Assembly: GCA_963744105.1 (NCBI GenBank)
Contig: CAVUSJ010000004.1
Coordinates: 773,817-837,816, forward strand
Source of the DNA: DASUPK01 sp963744105
GTDB lineage: Bacteria; Actinomycetota; Thermoleophilia; Solirubrobacterales; 70-9
Reading direction: 5' to 3'
Length of the DNA stretch: 64,000 nt
Every line of letters starts with the position of its first letter. Within the stretch, counting starts at the first letter, position 1. The notes beneath the pieces were generated by a model. That model saw nothing but the letters and a program-made list of their open reading frames with translations, was not told the origin of the DNA and did not search any database. The position numbers were made by a program, and so were the translations under genes. Below are positions 39,518 to 48,196 of this stretch, one piece after another.

Positions 39518-40294
39518 ATGGCCGGAGACTCGAACCCGCTCGAACCGCCGAAGGGGGTCGATCCCAAGGCTCTCGACGAGCTCTACCGTGGGCCGCTCGA
39601 GGAGTTCACCACCGGCCGGAACGACTGGGGGAAGGACCTGCGGGCCGGCGGCAAGTCGTCCGCGGCGGACTGGGTGAAGGGGCTCCGGAAGCCGAGCCGC
39701 GCGGCATGGCTCATCAACCAGCTGGCCGCGCGCAGGGCGGGCGAAGTGGCCGACCTCCTCGCTCTGGGGAGCGAGCTGCGCGCGGCGCAGGAGGAGATGC
39801 TGGCTGGGTCCCCGGACCGCGCCAGGCTGCGTGACACGGCACGGCGCGAGCAGCAGAAGGTGGATTCGCTTGCGCGCGCGGCAGAGGCGCTCGGCCGCGA
39901 ACACGGGGCCGGAGCGCAGATCCTGACCCGCGTGACCGAGACGCTGCAGGCGGCGGCAGGCGACCCCGCGGTGGCCGCCGCCATCGAGCGGGGTCGGCTC
40001 ACCCGGGAGCAGAGGGCCGCGTCGGTCGGGCTGATCGGCACGGCGGCGCCGGCCACTGCAGGGTCGAAGCGCGGCAAGGCGTCGGAGCGCAGCGCCGCCG
40101 AGCAGCGCGCCCGTCGCCAGCAGGCCAAGCGCCGCCAGGCGGCCGAGCGCAAGCTGGCCTCGGCGGAGAAGCGGCTCGGGCGAGAGCGCGCTGCCCTCCA
40201 GCGCGCTCGCGATCGGGTCGAGGAAGCGGAGCGCCGGGTTCATGGGACCGAGCTCGACGCACATGCCGCTCGCCGCGAGCTGGATGAGTTGTAG
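39518..40294 (+). CDS. Conserved-looking helical protein with C-terminal coiled coil
   Basis: This 258-aa soluble protein begins MAGDSNPLEPPKGVDPKALD. The N-terminal domain has LYRGPLEEFTTGRNDWGKDL, then DWVKGLRKPSRAAWLINQLA, a pattern I recall from unnamed actinobacterial proteins. The second half is a long Ala/Arg/Glu-rich coiled coil (RKLASAEKRLGRERAALQRA). No catalytic motif is visible. It is followed 52 bp later by the ATP-grasp gene. The function is unknown. Confidence 0.6.
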   Translation: MAGDSNPLEPPKGVDPKALDELYRGPLEEFTTGRNDWGKDLRAGGKSSAADWVKGLRKPSRAAWLINQLAARRAGEVADLLALGSELRAAQEEMLAGSPDRARLRDTARREQQKVDSLARAAEALGREHGAGAQILTRVTETLQAAAGDPAVAAAIERGRLTREQRAASVGLIGTAAPATAGSKRGKASERSAAEQRARRQQAKRRQAAERKLASAEKRLGRERAALQRARDRVEEAERRVHGTELDAHAARRELDEL

Positions 40295-40346
40295 GGACTG
40301 AAAAGAGATGCCCCGGGGAATGACCGGGGAAATGGAGGGCGGGACG

Positions 40347-41732
40347 ATGGCACGGACGCCATACACACCTGAGCGCTTCGACGAGGCGATCGACGCCGAG
40401 GGCGAGGCTCGCGGGCACTACGCGGGGCTGCTGGCTGGGCTCGATGGACTCGACCTCGAGCAGGCCGCCGTAGGGATTCGCGACCACCTGCGCGCGCAGG
40501 GGGTCGACTTCAAGGGAGACGAGGGACCCGAGGAGTTCACGCTCGACCTCGTCCCGCGACTGCTCGAGGCATCGGAATGGAAGGAGCTGGAGGGGGGCCT
40601 TCGCCAGCGCGCCGCGGCCCTCAACGCCTTCGTCCGCGACGCCTACAGCGAGCAGCTGATCGTCCGCGAGGGCACCGTCCCCGCGCGGCTGATCGAGACG
40701 TCCGAGAACTTCGAGGCCGAGATGGTGGGGGTGGAGGTCCGCGGTCCGTATGCCCCGGTGATCGGCTTCGACGTCGTCCGCGGGGAGGACGGCGCCTTCC
40801 AGATCCTGGAGGACAACTGCATGAACCCATCGGGAATCGCGTATGCGCTGGCGGCCAGGACCGCGGTGGACGCGTTCGTCCCCTTGCAGCCTCCGGCCGA
40901 GCGCCGCGACATCGCCTACGCGGTGGAGTTGCTCGCCAAGGTGATCGCCGAAGCCGCGCCGGACGCAGTGTCCGACCCGTCGATCGCCCTGATCTCCGAA
41001 GGCGAGGAGAATGGCGCGTGGTACGAGCACGAGGCGCTGGCGGAACGGCTCGGCATCCCGATCATCCACCCCGACGACCTCGAGGTCCGCGGTGACCGGC
41101 TGTACGGAGCGTCCGCAGGAGGGCGCCCCGTAGAGCTGGACGTCATCTACCTGCGCGACGCCGTTGCCAAGCTCCGCGACGAGGAGGGAACGCCGACGTG
41201 GCAGCACGCGCTGCTCGGGCCGGTCCGCAGCGGGAATCTCGGCACGGTGAGCGCCTTCGGGTCGGGCGTCGGCGACGACAAGCTCACCCATGCCTACTCC
41301 GAGGAGCTGATCCGGTTCTACCTCGGTGAGGAGCCGATCATCCCCACGGTCCGGACCTACGACATGGCCGTCGACGACCAGCGCGAGGAGGTCTTCGAGC
41401 GGATCGACGAGATGGTCGTGAAGCCTCGCGCCGAGCTGGGCGGGAGGGGCGTCGTGATCGGGACCCAGTCGAGCGTCGAGGACCGTGAGGAGGTGATGCG
41501 CCTCGTGCGGGAGACCCCGGAGGACTTCGTCGCGCAGGAGGCGATCCAGCTCTCGACCCACCCGACCTACTGCGGCGGATCTTTCGAGTCTCGCCACATC
41601 GATCTGCGCGCCTTCGCCTACGGCGACGAAATCGCCCCCGGCGGCCTCACGCGAGTGGCGCTCGAGCGCGGCTCCCTCGTCGTCAACAGCACGCAGGGCG
41701 GGGGCGCCAAGGACACGTGGGTCCTGTCCTGA
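40347..41732 (+). CDS. Circularly permuted ATP-grasp protein (CP_ATPgrasp family)
   Basis: This 461-aa protein belongs to the circularly permuted ATP-grasp group (DUF404/407 type). Typical stretches are AFVRDAYSEQLIVREGTVPA, GFDVVRGEDGAFQILEDNCM, NPSGIAYALAAR, LGPVRSGNLGTVSAFGSGVG, KPRAELGGRGVVIG and the final RVALERGSLVVNSTQGGGAKDTW. Such proteins are thought to ligate a carboxylate to an amine or thiol, often beside alpha-E and transglutaminase-like genes, which are absent here. GGAGG lies 8 nt before ATG 40347, preferred over ATG 40308. The TPP-enzyme gene follows. Confidence 0.82.
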   Translation: MARTPYTPERFDEAIDAEGEARGHYAGLLAGLDGLDLEQAAVGIRDHLRAQGVDFKGDEGPEEFTLDLVPRLLEASEWKELEGGLRQRAAALNAFVRDAYSEQLIVREGTVPARLIETSENFEAEMVGVEVRGPYAPVIGFDVVRGEDGAFQILEDNCMNPSGIAYALAARTAVDAFVPLQPPAERRDIAYAVELLAKVIAEAAPDAVSDPSIALISEGEENGAWYEHEALAERLGIPIIHPDDLEVRGDRLYGASAGGRPVELDVIYLRDAVAKLRDEEGTPTWQHALLGPVRSGNLGTVSAFGSGVGDDKLTHAYSEELIRFYLGEEPIIPTVRTYDMAVDDQREEVFERIDEMVVKPRAELGGRGVVIGTQSSVEDREEVMRLVRETPEDFVAQEAIQLSTHPTYCGGSFESRHIDLRAFAYGDEIAPGGLTRVALERGSLVVNSTQGGGAKDTWVLS

Positions 41733-41737
41733 GTCAG

Positions 41738-41743
41738 TAGTCT
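41738..41743 (+). promoter_or_regulatory. Leaderless -10 element for the TPP-enzyme gene
   Basis: TAGTCT ends 9 nt before ATG 41753, so this gene may be transcribed independently of the ATP-grasp gene. Confidence 0.35.
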
Positions 41744-41752
41744 CGCCACGAG

Positions 41753-43420
41753 ATGGCCGAGCGGGTGGAGGAGACAGCCGAGGGCGCCGAGGCGCATGAG
41801 AACGCCGGGCCGGTGCACGGCGGGCGGCTGGTCGCTCAGGCGATGCGCAGCCGCGGGGCTTCCAAGCTCTTCAGTCTCTCCGGGGGACACCTCTTCTCGA
41901 TCTATGACGGCTGCAAGGAAGAGGGAATCGACGTCATCGACACGCGCCACGAGCAGTCGGCCGCGTTCGCGGCGATCGGCTGGGCGAAGGCGACGCGCGA
42001 GCCCGGGATCTGCGCGCTTACAGCCGGGTGCGGCGTCACCAACGGGATGAGCGCGATCGCCTCGGCGCAGGCCGACGGCGTGCCGCTGGTCACCCTGGGA
42101 GGCCGAGCGCCGGAGATGAGGTGGGGCAGCGGCTCGCTCCAGGAGATCGACCACCTGCCCTTCGTGGAGCCGCTGGTGAAGTCCGCTCAGACGGTCAAGG
42201 ACCCGGGGAAGATCGCGCGGACCACGGCAGAGGCGATCGACACGGCCACGACCGCGCCCCTCGGGCCGACCTTCGTCGACTACCCGCTCGACGTGGTCTT
42301 CTCCGAGGCCGATACGGAGATTCCCGACCCGCCGGCGCAGTCGGACCGCCCCGCCGAGGGCGCGGGCCGAGTCGCGAAGATGCTCTCCGAGGCGGAGCGC
42401 CCCGCGATCATGGCCGGCTCCAACCTGTACTGGGCGTTCGCGGAGCGAGAGCTGCGGGAGCTGGCCGAGGCGCTCGGCATCCCCGTCTTTCTCAACGGCC
42501 TCGGCCGCGGCTGCCTGGCGCCCGACCACGAGCTGTACTTCTCGCGCGCGCGGGGCGCCGGGCTCGGCGGCTGCGACGTCTGCCTGGTCATCGGGGTGCC
42601 GCTCGACTTCCGGCTCGGCTTCGGTGCCTCGATCGCGGAGGACGCGACGGTGATCCAGCTCGACTTCACCCCCTCGAAGCTCGAGAAGACGCGCCTTCCC
42701 GACCTGGCCCTGGCCGGGGACATCGGCGCGACGCTCACCGAGATTCGCGAGGCGGCCGCCGGAGATCCCAAGCGGACCGCCGGCTGGATCGAGGAGCTTC
42801 GCCGGGTCGAGGCCGAGAAGCGGGCGGAGGAGCAGGAGCTGCTCGACGACGACCGCTCGCCGATGCACCCGATGCGTATCTATCGCGAGCTGGGTGACTT
42901 CCTCGACCGCGACGCCATCGTGGTCGGCGACGGCGGGGACTTCGTCAGCTTCGCCGGCCGCGTCTGGGAGACCTGGGAGCCGGGTACCTGGATGGATCCG
43001 GGCCCCTACGGATGCCTCGGCGCCGGCCCGGGCCAGGCGATCGGCGCGAAGCTCGCCCATCCGGAGCGCCAGGTCTGCCTCCTGCTCGGCGATGGCGCCT
43101 TCGGGTTCTCCGGGATGGAGTTCGACACCATGGCCCGGCACAACCTCCCGATCGTCGCCGTGATGGGAAACAACGGCATCTGGGCCCTCGAGCATCACCC
43201 GATGAAGTTCCTGTACGGGTATTCGCTCGCCGCCGAGCTGCGTCCCGAGACTCGCTACGACGAGGTCGTCTCCGCGCTCGGCTGCCATGGCGAGCTGGTC
43301 CGCTCGCCCGACGAGCTCCGCCCGGCGCTCGACAGGGCCTTCGCCTCAGGAAAGCCGGCGCTGGTCAACGTGCTCACCGACCCGGAGGTCGTGTACCCGC
43401 GCAGGGCGAATCTCGCGTAG
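41753..43420 (+). CDS. ThDP-dependent enzyme, acetolactate synthase-like
   Basis: This 555-aa thiamine-diphosphate enzyme has the three-domain acetolactate synthase/oxalyl-CoA decarboxylase fold. The Pyr domain carries FSLSGGHLFSIYDGC and the catalytic-Glu segment RHEQSAAFAAIGWAKAT. The central domain is about 195-335. The PP domain has GCLGAGPGQAIGAKLA and the magnesium/ThDP motif GDGAFGFSGMEFDTMARHNL ending in NN about 30 residues on. No ilvN small subunit or acyl-CoA transferase lies nearby, so a biosynthetic acetolactate synthase is unlikely; 2-hydroxyacyl-CoA lyase-type or another carboligase activity is possible. Confidence 0.85.
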   Translation: MAERVEETAEGAEAHENAGPVHGGRLVAQAMRSRGASKLFSLSGGHLFSIYDGCKEEGIDVIDTRHEQSAAFAAIGWAKATREPGICALTAGCGVTNGMSAIASAQADGVPLVTLGGRAPEMRWGSGSLQEIDHLPFVEPLVKSAQTVKDPGKIARTTAEAIDTATTAPLGPTFVDYPLDVVFSEADTEIPDPPAQSDRPAEGAGRVAKMLSEAERPAIMAGSNLYWAFAERELRELAEALGIPVFLNGLGRGCLAPDHELYFSRARGAGLGGCDVCLVIGVPLDFRLGFGASIAEDATVIQLDFTPSKLEKTRLPDLALAGDIGATLTEIREAAAGDPKRTAGWIEELRRVEAEKRAEEQELLDDDRSPMHPMRIYRELGDFLDRDAIVVGDGGDFVSFAGRVWETWEPGTWMDPGPYGCLGAGPGQAIGAKLAHPERQVCLLLGDGAFGFSGMEFDTMARHNLPIVAVMGNNGIWALEHHPMKFLYGYSLAAELRPETRYDEVVSALGCHGELVRSPDELRPALDRAFASGKPALVNVLTDPEVVYPRRANLA

Positions 43421-43520
43421 CGCCGGGAGCGGCGAGTATCCTGGTAAGGGAGCATTCGCCCGGCGGCTCTTCCCCTCTTCCCTCGTGCGAACCATCCAGA
43501 GGGTTGGAAGGTGGAGCTAC

Positions 43521-43883
43521 ATGCCCAAGAGGACAACTGCCCCAGCGCCCGATTGGACCTGCGCTCGCTGTGAAGTGACAGTCAGCTGGATGGCGGAGGT
43601 GGAGCGCCCGGCCCTGCCGACGACCTGGATCGAGCAGGACGGTGAGCTCTACTGCCTGGGATGCCGTCGCGAGATGGCGGGCGAGGCCGCGCTGGTCGGG
43701 CTCGATGATGAGTCAGCTGAGCGGCGCCATCAGGTGGAGTCACGCGCTCGAATCGATTTCGAGATGAAGCGCCGCCCGGAGCGACAGGACAACCGAATCG
43801 CCCAGGCCTGTCACACCTCCGTGAAGGCGGTGCAGCAGTCGCGCGTCCGTCTCGGCCTGCAGTCGAGGCGACCCGCCGCCTAA
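43521..43883 (+). CDS. Zinc-ribbon/HTH protein, twin copy A
   Basis: This 120-aa protein has a four-Cys zinc site (C14-x2-C17 ... C45-x2-C48, with ELYCLGCRREMAG) and a C-terminal helix-turn-helix-like part (RQDNRIAQACHTSVKAVQQS). The same layout and Cys positions occur in the copy at 44884-45246. It may be a small DNA-binding regulator. The ATG is preceded by GTGGAG. A TATCCT at 43438 could be its promoter, leaving an 80-nt leader. It converges on the flippase-like gene with a 4-bp CTAA overlap. No family name is recognised. Confidence 0.65.
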   Translation: MPKRTTAPAPDWTCARCEVTVSWMAEVERPALPTTWIEQDGELYCLGCRREMAGEAALVGLDDESAERRHQVESRARIDFEMKRRPERQDNRIAQACHTSVKAVQQSRVRLGLQSRRPAA

Positions 43884-44809
43884 GCGGCCGGAACCTCCAG
43901 AACCCGGGCCGCGGCCGGCTCGGGACGCATCCAGAGCCGGTCCACCACCGCCCAGCTTGCGAAGCAGAGTGCGCCGGCAGCAGCGGTCGCCGTCAGCAGC
44001 GCTCCGGCGGCGGCTTCGGCCGCCACCCCGTTCGTGCCCAGGATGAGGACAACGGTGGCGGCGCCGAGGCTCGGGCCGATCGGGAATAGCCCGACCACGG
44101 CGAGACCGATCAGAAGAGCGGTCGAGTCGAACACCGAGGCGTTGACGCCGCTCCAGTTGAGCAGCAGCCAGTTGCGGGCGATCTGCAGCACGACCGCGAC
44201 GCAAACAAGGGCGAGGATCCGGCTGCGGCCGCGCATGCCGCGCAGCACGGCGATGCCGGTCCAGAACCCCTCGCGCCGGTGACGAGCAACCCGCTGCATG
44301 CCTCCGATCAGCGCGGCCATTGCCGCGAAGCAGGCCAGCGGAACCCACCAGGAGATGCCCAGCGGAGCGACCAGCGTGAACGAGCAGATGGCGGCGAGTG
44401 CGGCCTCGATCAAGACGATCGGCAGCTCGGCCGCCAGCAGCACCGGCGCGCGCGGACACTCGCGCGGCGATGACCGGCGGAGAGCAGCGATCCGAATGGC
44501 GAGCCCGAACTGGCCGTTGAAGATGTTTCCCAGATAGCCGAGGCTCGAGGCTTGGTAGAGCCGCCGGCGCCCGACGGTGCCGCCTGCCGCATCGATGCAG
44601 ACGCCCCAGGCCTCGCTGCGGACGAGCAGCCAGAGGACGTGGAGCGCGACGGCGGCGCCGAGGACCCAAATGGGAGCGGAGCCGAGGGCGACGATGAAGT
44701 CGTGGCCGTGGCCTGCGAGAGCGATCACGAGCGCGACCGCCACCAACATTCCACCGCCGAAGCTGACCATCGTGGGGTGTCGGCGAACCGTCGAGCGGAG
44801 CGCCGCCAC
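43880..44809 (-). CDS. LPG synthase/flippase-like membrane protein (UPF0104 type)
   Basis: This 309-aa protein has about eight transmembrane helices and the pattern of the lysylphosphatidylglycerol synthetase transmembrane family: LWLLVRSEAWGVCIDAAGG, SSLGYLGNIFNGQFGLAIR, FWTGIAVLRGMRGRS and GLFPIGPSLGAATVVLILG. Such domains flip or transfer lipids; no soluble aminoacyl-transferase domain is attached. GTG 44809 is chosen because an ATG further up would run into the divergent gene; ATG 44770 is the alternative. It lies between the two zinc-ribbon/HTH copies, which may regulate it. Confidence 0.65.
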   Translation of the reverse strand: MAALRSTVRRHPTMVSFGGGMLVAVALVIALAGHGHDFIVALGSAPIWVLGAAVALHVLWLLVRSEAWGVCIDAAGGTVGRRRLYQASSLGYLGNIFNGQFGLAIRIAALRRSSPRECPRAPVLLAAELPIVLIEAALAAICSFTLVAPLGISWWVPLACFAAMAALIGGMQRVARHRREGFWTGIAVLRGMRGRSRILALVCVAVVLQIARNWLLLNWSGVNASVFDSTALLIGLAVVGLFPIGPSLGAATVVLILGTNGVAAEAAAGALLTATAAAGALCFASWAVVDRLWMRPEPAAARVLEVPAA

Positions 44810-44871
44810 CCTCGCGCGGATCAAGGGTGTCGTTTCATTGAGCGACCAGACTAGCCCTCCTGGGCGGTCCC

Positions 44872-44877
44872 TACACT
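44872..44877 (+). promoter_or_regulatory. Leaderless -10 element for twin copy B
   Basis: TACACT ends 6 nt before GTG 44884, with no ribosome-binding site. Confidence 0.45.
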
Positions 44878-44883
44878 GGGTCG

Positions 44884-45246
44884 GTGACGAACTCCCCCTC
44901 CGCGGCGCCCAACACCTGGACCTGTACCCGCTGCGAGGTGACGGTCTCATTCGCCCCCGACTTCGCGAACACGGGCTTGCCCGCCACCTGGACCGAGGAG
45001 GATGGTGAGCTCTACTGCCTCGGCTGTCGCCGCGACATGGCCGGTGACGCCGGGCTCGAGGGCGTCGACGACGACATCCCCTCCCAGAAGCGCCTCCAGA
45101 TCCGCTCGCATGCGCGAATCGAATTCGAGATCAAGCGCGATCCGACCCGCGAGGACAACCGGATCGCCAAGGCGTGCGGCACTTCCACCTTCGCCGTCCG
45201 CCAGGCGCGAGCGCGTCTGGGGATGGGCCCGAAGAACCCGGATTGA
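44884..45246 (+). CDS. Zinc-ribbon/HTH protein, twin copy B
   Basis: This 120-aa paralog of the protein at 43521-43883 has identical length and identical Cys positions (C14, C17, C45, C48). It shares WTCTRCEVTVSF, EEDGELYCLGCRRDMAGD and the basic helix-turn-helix region (REDNRIAKACGTSTFAVRQA). The sequences clearly diverge outside these blocks, so the duplication is not recent. It is divergent from the flippase-like gene and is followed by the DEAD-box helicase with its own leader. Confidence 0.65.
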   Translation: MTNSPSAAPNTWTCTRCEVTVSFAPDFANTGLPATWTEEDGELYCLGCRRDMAGDAGLEGVDDDIPSQKRLQIRSHARIEFEIKRDPTREDNRIAKACGTSTFAVRQARARLGMGPKNPD

Positions 45247-45410
45247 CGCCTACCGGCCGGGATGGGCCGGGGACCCTGCTACCGTGGTCCGCGTCGGGTC
45301 GACCAACCGGGTCCCCGAGAGGTTCCGTTTCCTCCCTCCATGCGCTCCGAATGCGCGTTTAGTTGGGGTCACAGGATCTCCAACGCAACGCACATAAGGA
45401 GAAGCACCAC

Positions 45411-46643
45411 ATGTCATCCGAATCATTCGCCGATCTCGGCGTGTCTCGCCCAGTGCTGGGCGCACTCGCCAAGCGCGGCATCTCAGAACCGTTCGCGGTG
45501 CAGAGACTTTGCATCGCTGACGTCCTCGCAGGTGAGGACGTCCTCGTTCAGTCCCCGACTGGATCTGGCAAGACCCTCGCCTTCGGCATCCCGATGGTCG
45601 AGCGCGTCCAGGCCGATGCGCGCCGCCCCGCGGCCCTCGTTCTGGCGCCCACCCGGGAGCTTGCAGAGCAGATCGTCGACGAGCTTCGCTCCATCGCGCA
45701 GTCGAGAGCTTTGAAGATCGCCCCAGTCTTCGGCGGCGTCGCAATTCCGGCGCAGGCGAAGAAGGCGGCGCAGGCCCACATCGTCGTCGCCACCCCGGGC
45801 CGCCTCGAGGATCTCCTCGATCGCGGCGCCTTCAACCTCAAGCAGATCCAGCTCCTCGTCCTCGATGAGGCCGACCGGATGCTCGACATGGGCTTCAAGC
45901 CCGCCGTCGACCGGATCGTCGCCAGAATGCCGCGCGATCGCCAGACGCTGTTCTTCTCGGCGACGCTGGAGGGGGCGGCCGGCAAGCTGGCCGCGTCCTA
46001 CACGCACAATGCGCGCAGGCATGTCCACGCGCCGAAGGCCGAGAAGGCCGCCACCACGCACCGCTTCATCCACCTGCGCCACGACGCCAAGGTCGACGCG
46101 CTGGTCGCGGAGCTCCGCGACACCGACCGCGGCCGCACGCTGGTCTTCGTCCGCACCAAGCGCGGCGCGGACCGGCTCGTCAAGAAGCTCGGGCGCGAGC
46201 AGGTGAGGGCGGTCGCCATGCACGGCAACAAGTCCCAGAGCCAGCGCCGTCGCGCGCTCGCCGACTTCGAGCTCGGCAAGTGCGACACCCTGGTCGCCAC
46301 CGACGTCGCCTCCCGAGGGATCGATGTCGACGAGATCACCCACGTGATCAACTTCGACGCTCCCGAGGATCGCGACACCTACGTGCACCGCACCGGCCGG
46401 ACCGGCCGCGCGGGCGCCTCGGGTCTCGCGGCCAGCTTCATCGTTCCCGACCAGCATCGCGAGATGCGAAAGATTGCCACGGACCTCGGCCTGCATCGCG
46501 AGTTCGATTCGGGCCCCGGCATCGAGCACGCCGCTCGCCAGCATTCCGGCAACGGAGCAGCGAGCGGCAAGAGCTTCAACGGGAATGGGCGAGGCGGCCG
46601 CCGGCCAGGGCGACGCCATCGGTCGGGCTCTCGGCGCAGCTAG
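45411..46643 (+). CDS. DEAD-box ATP-dependent RNA helicase
   Basis: This 410-aa helicase unwinds RNA duplexes in ribosome assembly or mRNA decay. All motifs are present: the F and Q motif (FADLGVSRPVLGAL, FAVQ), PTGSGKT (I), PTRELAEQ (Ia), DEAD (II), SAT (III), LVFVRTK (IV), ATDVASRGID (V) and HRTGRTGRAG (VI). The C-terminus is a short Gly/Arg/Asn-rich tail (NGNGRGGRRPGRRHRSGSRR) that probably binds RNA. AAGGAG precedes the ATG in a leader of at least 100 nt, reminiscent of cold-induced helicase genes. Confidence 0.93.
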   Translation: MSSESFADLGVSRPVLGALAKRGISEPFAVQRLCIADVLAGEDVLVQSPTGSGKTLAFGIPMVERVQADARRPAALVLAPTRELAEQIVDELRSIAQSRALKIAPVFGGVAIPAQAKKAAQAHIVVATPGRLEDLLDRGAFNLKQIQLLVLDEADRMLDMGFKPAVDRIVARMPRDRQTLFFSATLEGAAGKLAASYTHNARRHVHAPKAEKAATTHRFIHLRHDAKVDALVAELRDTDRGRTLVFVRTKRGADRLVKKLGREQVRAVAMHGNKSQSQRRRALADFELGKCDTLVATDVASRGIDVDEITHVINFDAPEDRDTYVHRTGRTGRAGASGLAASFIVPDQHREMRKIATDLGLHREFDSGPGIEHAARQHSGNGAASGKSFNGNGRGGRRPGRRHRSGSRRS

Positions 46644-46681
46644 ACCATCCGTCCAGCTAAGGCCAGGTAGGCAAAAACTAC

Positions 46682-46691
46682 GGAGGTGATC
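46682..46691 (+). promoter_or_regulatory. Ten-base 16S-complementary site far from the GT2 start
   Basis: GGAGGTGATC matches the whole anti-Shine-Dalgarno end of 16S rRNA but ends 32 nt before ATG 46724. No start codon lies at normal spacing. A GGGC-AATA-GCCC hairpin (46712-46723) directly precedes the ATG. Confidence 0.4.
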
Positions 46692-46723
46692 GCGCGGGGT
46701 CTGACCGATGCGGGCAATAGCCC

Positions 46724-48193
46724 ATGCTCGATCCTCAAGACTCCCGCGACACCACCACCGTCAGTGAGAACGCCAACGGCACTGGGGCGGTAGGGACACT
46801 CCTCAAACCGGCTCGTCTGGATGAGGAGCTGCCCGTCGTCTCGACGAACGGAAATGGGTTCCCGGCCGCCGAGAAGCTTCCCGAGCATCACCGGCGCTTC
46901 TACATCCCGCTCAAGCTCAAGCTGCTGCTGGTCGCTTTCTTCAGCCTGGCTTGGGTGGGCTTCTCGCTATGGCTCGCGATCCCGTGGATCGAGGAGCTCG
47001 GTAAGTCGATCACGGTTCCGCTCGCCGCGGCACTGATCGCCGGCATCGCGATCATCCCCGGCTACCTCAACGCGCACCTCATCAGCTCGCTCTTGATCGA
47101 CAAGGCGCCGCCGCTGCGATTCGACGTCGACTTCCCGGCGATCACGCTGATCGTCGCCTGCTTCAACGAGGAGGAGGTGATCGAGGAGACCCTCGATTAC
47201 GCGACCAGGCAGGACTACCCCGGCGAATTCCGCATCCTGGTGGCTGACGACGGTTCGAGCGACAGGACGGTCGACGTGGCCGCCAAGTACGCCGAGCGCG
47301 ACGAGCGCATCTCGGTCCGCAGCTTCACCCACGGCGGGAAAGCCCACACCCTGAACTCCGCTCTCGCCACGGTGGACACCCCGCTCACCGCCACCGTCGA
47401 TGCCGACACCCTGCTGATGCCGGAGGCCCTCAAGCGTTGCGTCGCGCGCCTCATGGTCTCGCCCCCGAGCACGGTCGCCGTTGCCGGAGCCGTCTTCGTC
47501 CGCAACTCCCGCAAGAACCTGCTGACCCAGGCTCAGGAGTGGGACTACTTCCTCGGCATCGCCTCGATCAAGCGCCAGCAGGGGCTCTTCCAGGGCACGC
47601 TGGTCGCCCAGGGCGCGTTCAGCGTCTACAAGACCGATTCGGTCAGGGACGTTGGAGGCTGGCCTGACGCGATCGGCGAGGACATCGTCCTCACCTGGGC
47701 GATGATGGACAAGGGCGCGGGCGTCACCTACGAGAAGACCGCGGTCGCCTTCACCGACGCTCCGGAGACCGCGAAGGCCTTCGCCAAGCAGCGACGCCGC
47801 TGGGCGCGAGGGATGATCGAGGGGCTACGCGAGTTCGGCCCGGCGCTGATCAAGGGCCGCCGCGCCTATGCCCACTCGGTGATCGTCGACTACATCTTCC
47901 CCTACGTCGACGTGGTCTATTCGATCGCCTTCCCCGTGGGCATCATCCTCGCTCTCGGTTTCCAGAACTACGCGATCGTCGGCCCACTCACACTGCTCGT
48001 CCTGCCGCTCAACATGATCCTCTCGGGAATCATGTTCAAGCTCAGCCGGGACTCATTCGAGGAGGTCGGGCTCAAGGTCCGGCGCAACGTCAAGGGCTTC
48101 TTCAGCTACCTGCTGCTCTACCAGTTGTTCATGTCGCCGGTCTCCGTCGTCGGCTACTTCCAGGAGCTCTTCCGCACCAAGCGGAACTGGTAG
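46724..48193 (+). CDS. Family 2 processive glycosyltransferase (membrane polysaccharide synthase-like)
   Basis: This 489-aa protein has two N-terminal transmembrane helices (about residues 65-125), a GT2 domain (about 135-370) and about four C-terminal helices. Catalytic motifs are ADDGSSD, the DxD-type VDADT, the acceptor-site GED and QRRRWARG. This is the PgaC/NodC/hyaluronan-synthase pattern of enzymes that polymerise and export a beta-linked glycan, most often poly-N-acetylglucosamine. No PgaB/PgaD partner or cellulose gene is adjacent. The upstream leader contains an unusually complete ribosome-binding sequence at abnormal distance. Confidence 0.85.
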   Translation: MLDPQDSRDTTTVSENANGTGAVGTLLKPARLDEELPVVSTNGNGFPAAEKLPEHHRRFYIPLKLKLLLVAFFSLAWVGFSLWLAIPWIEELGKSITVPLAAALIAGIAIIPGYLNAHLISSLLIDKAPPLRFDVDFPAITLIVACFNEEEVIEETLDYATRQDYPGEFRILVADDGSSDRTVDVAAKYAERDERISVRSFTHGGKAHTLNSALATVDTPLTATVDADTLLMPEALKRCVARLMVSPPSTVAVAGAVFVRNSRKNLLTQAQEWDYFLGIASIKRQQGLFQGTLVAQGAFSVYKTDSVRDVGGWPDAIGEDIVLTWAMMDKGAGVTYEKTAVAFTDAPETAKAFAKQRRRWARGMIEGLREFGPALIKGRRAYAHSVIVDYIFPYVDVVYSIAFPVGIILALGFQNYAIVGPLTLLVLPLNMILSGIMFKLSRDSFEEVGLKVRRNVKGFFSYLLLYQLFMSPVSVVGYFQELFRTKRNW

Positions 48194-48196
48194 GGC

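Noticed and set aside
46640..46724. Possible cyclic di-GMP (GEMM) riboswitch before the GT2 gene
   Set aside because: The leader has small stems and GGAGG but lacks the GEMM tetraloop/receptor pattern that I could recognise.
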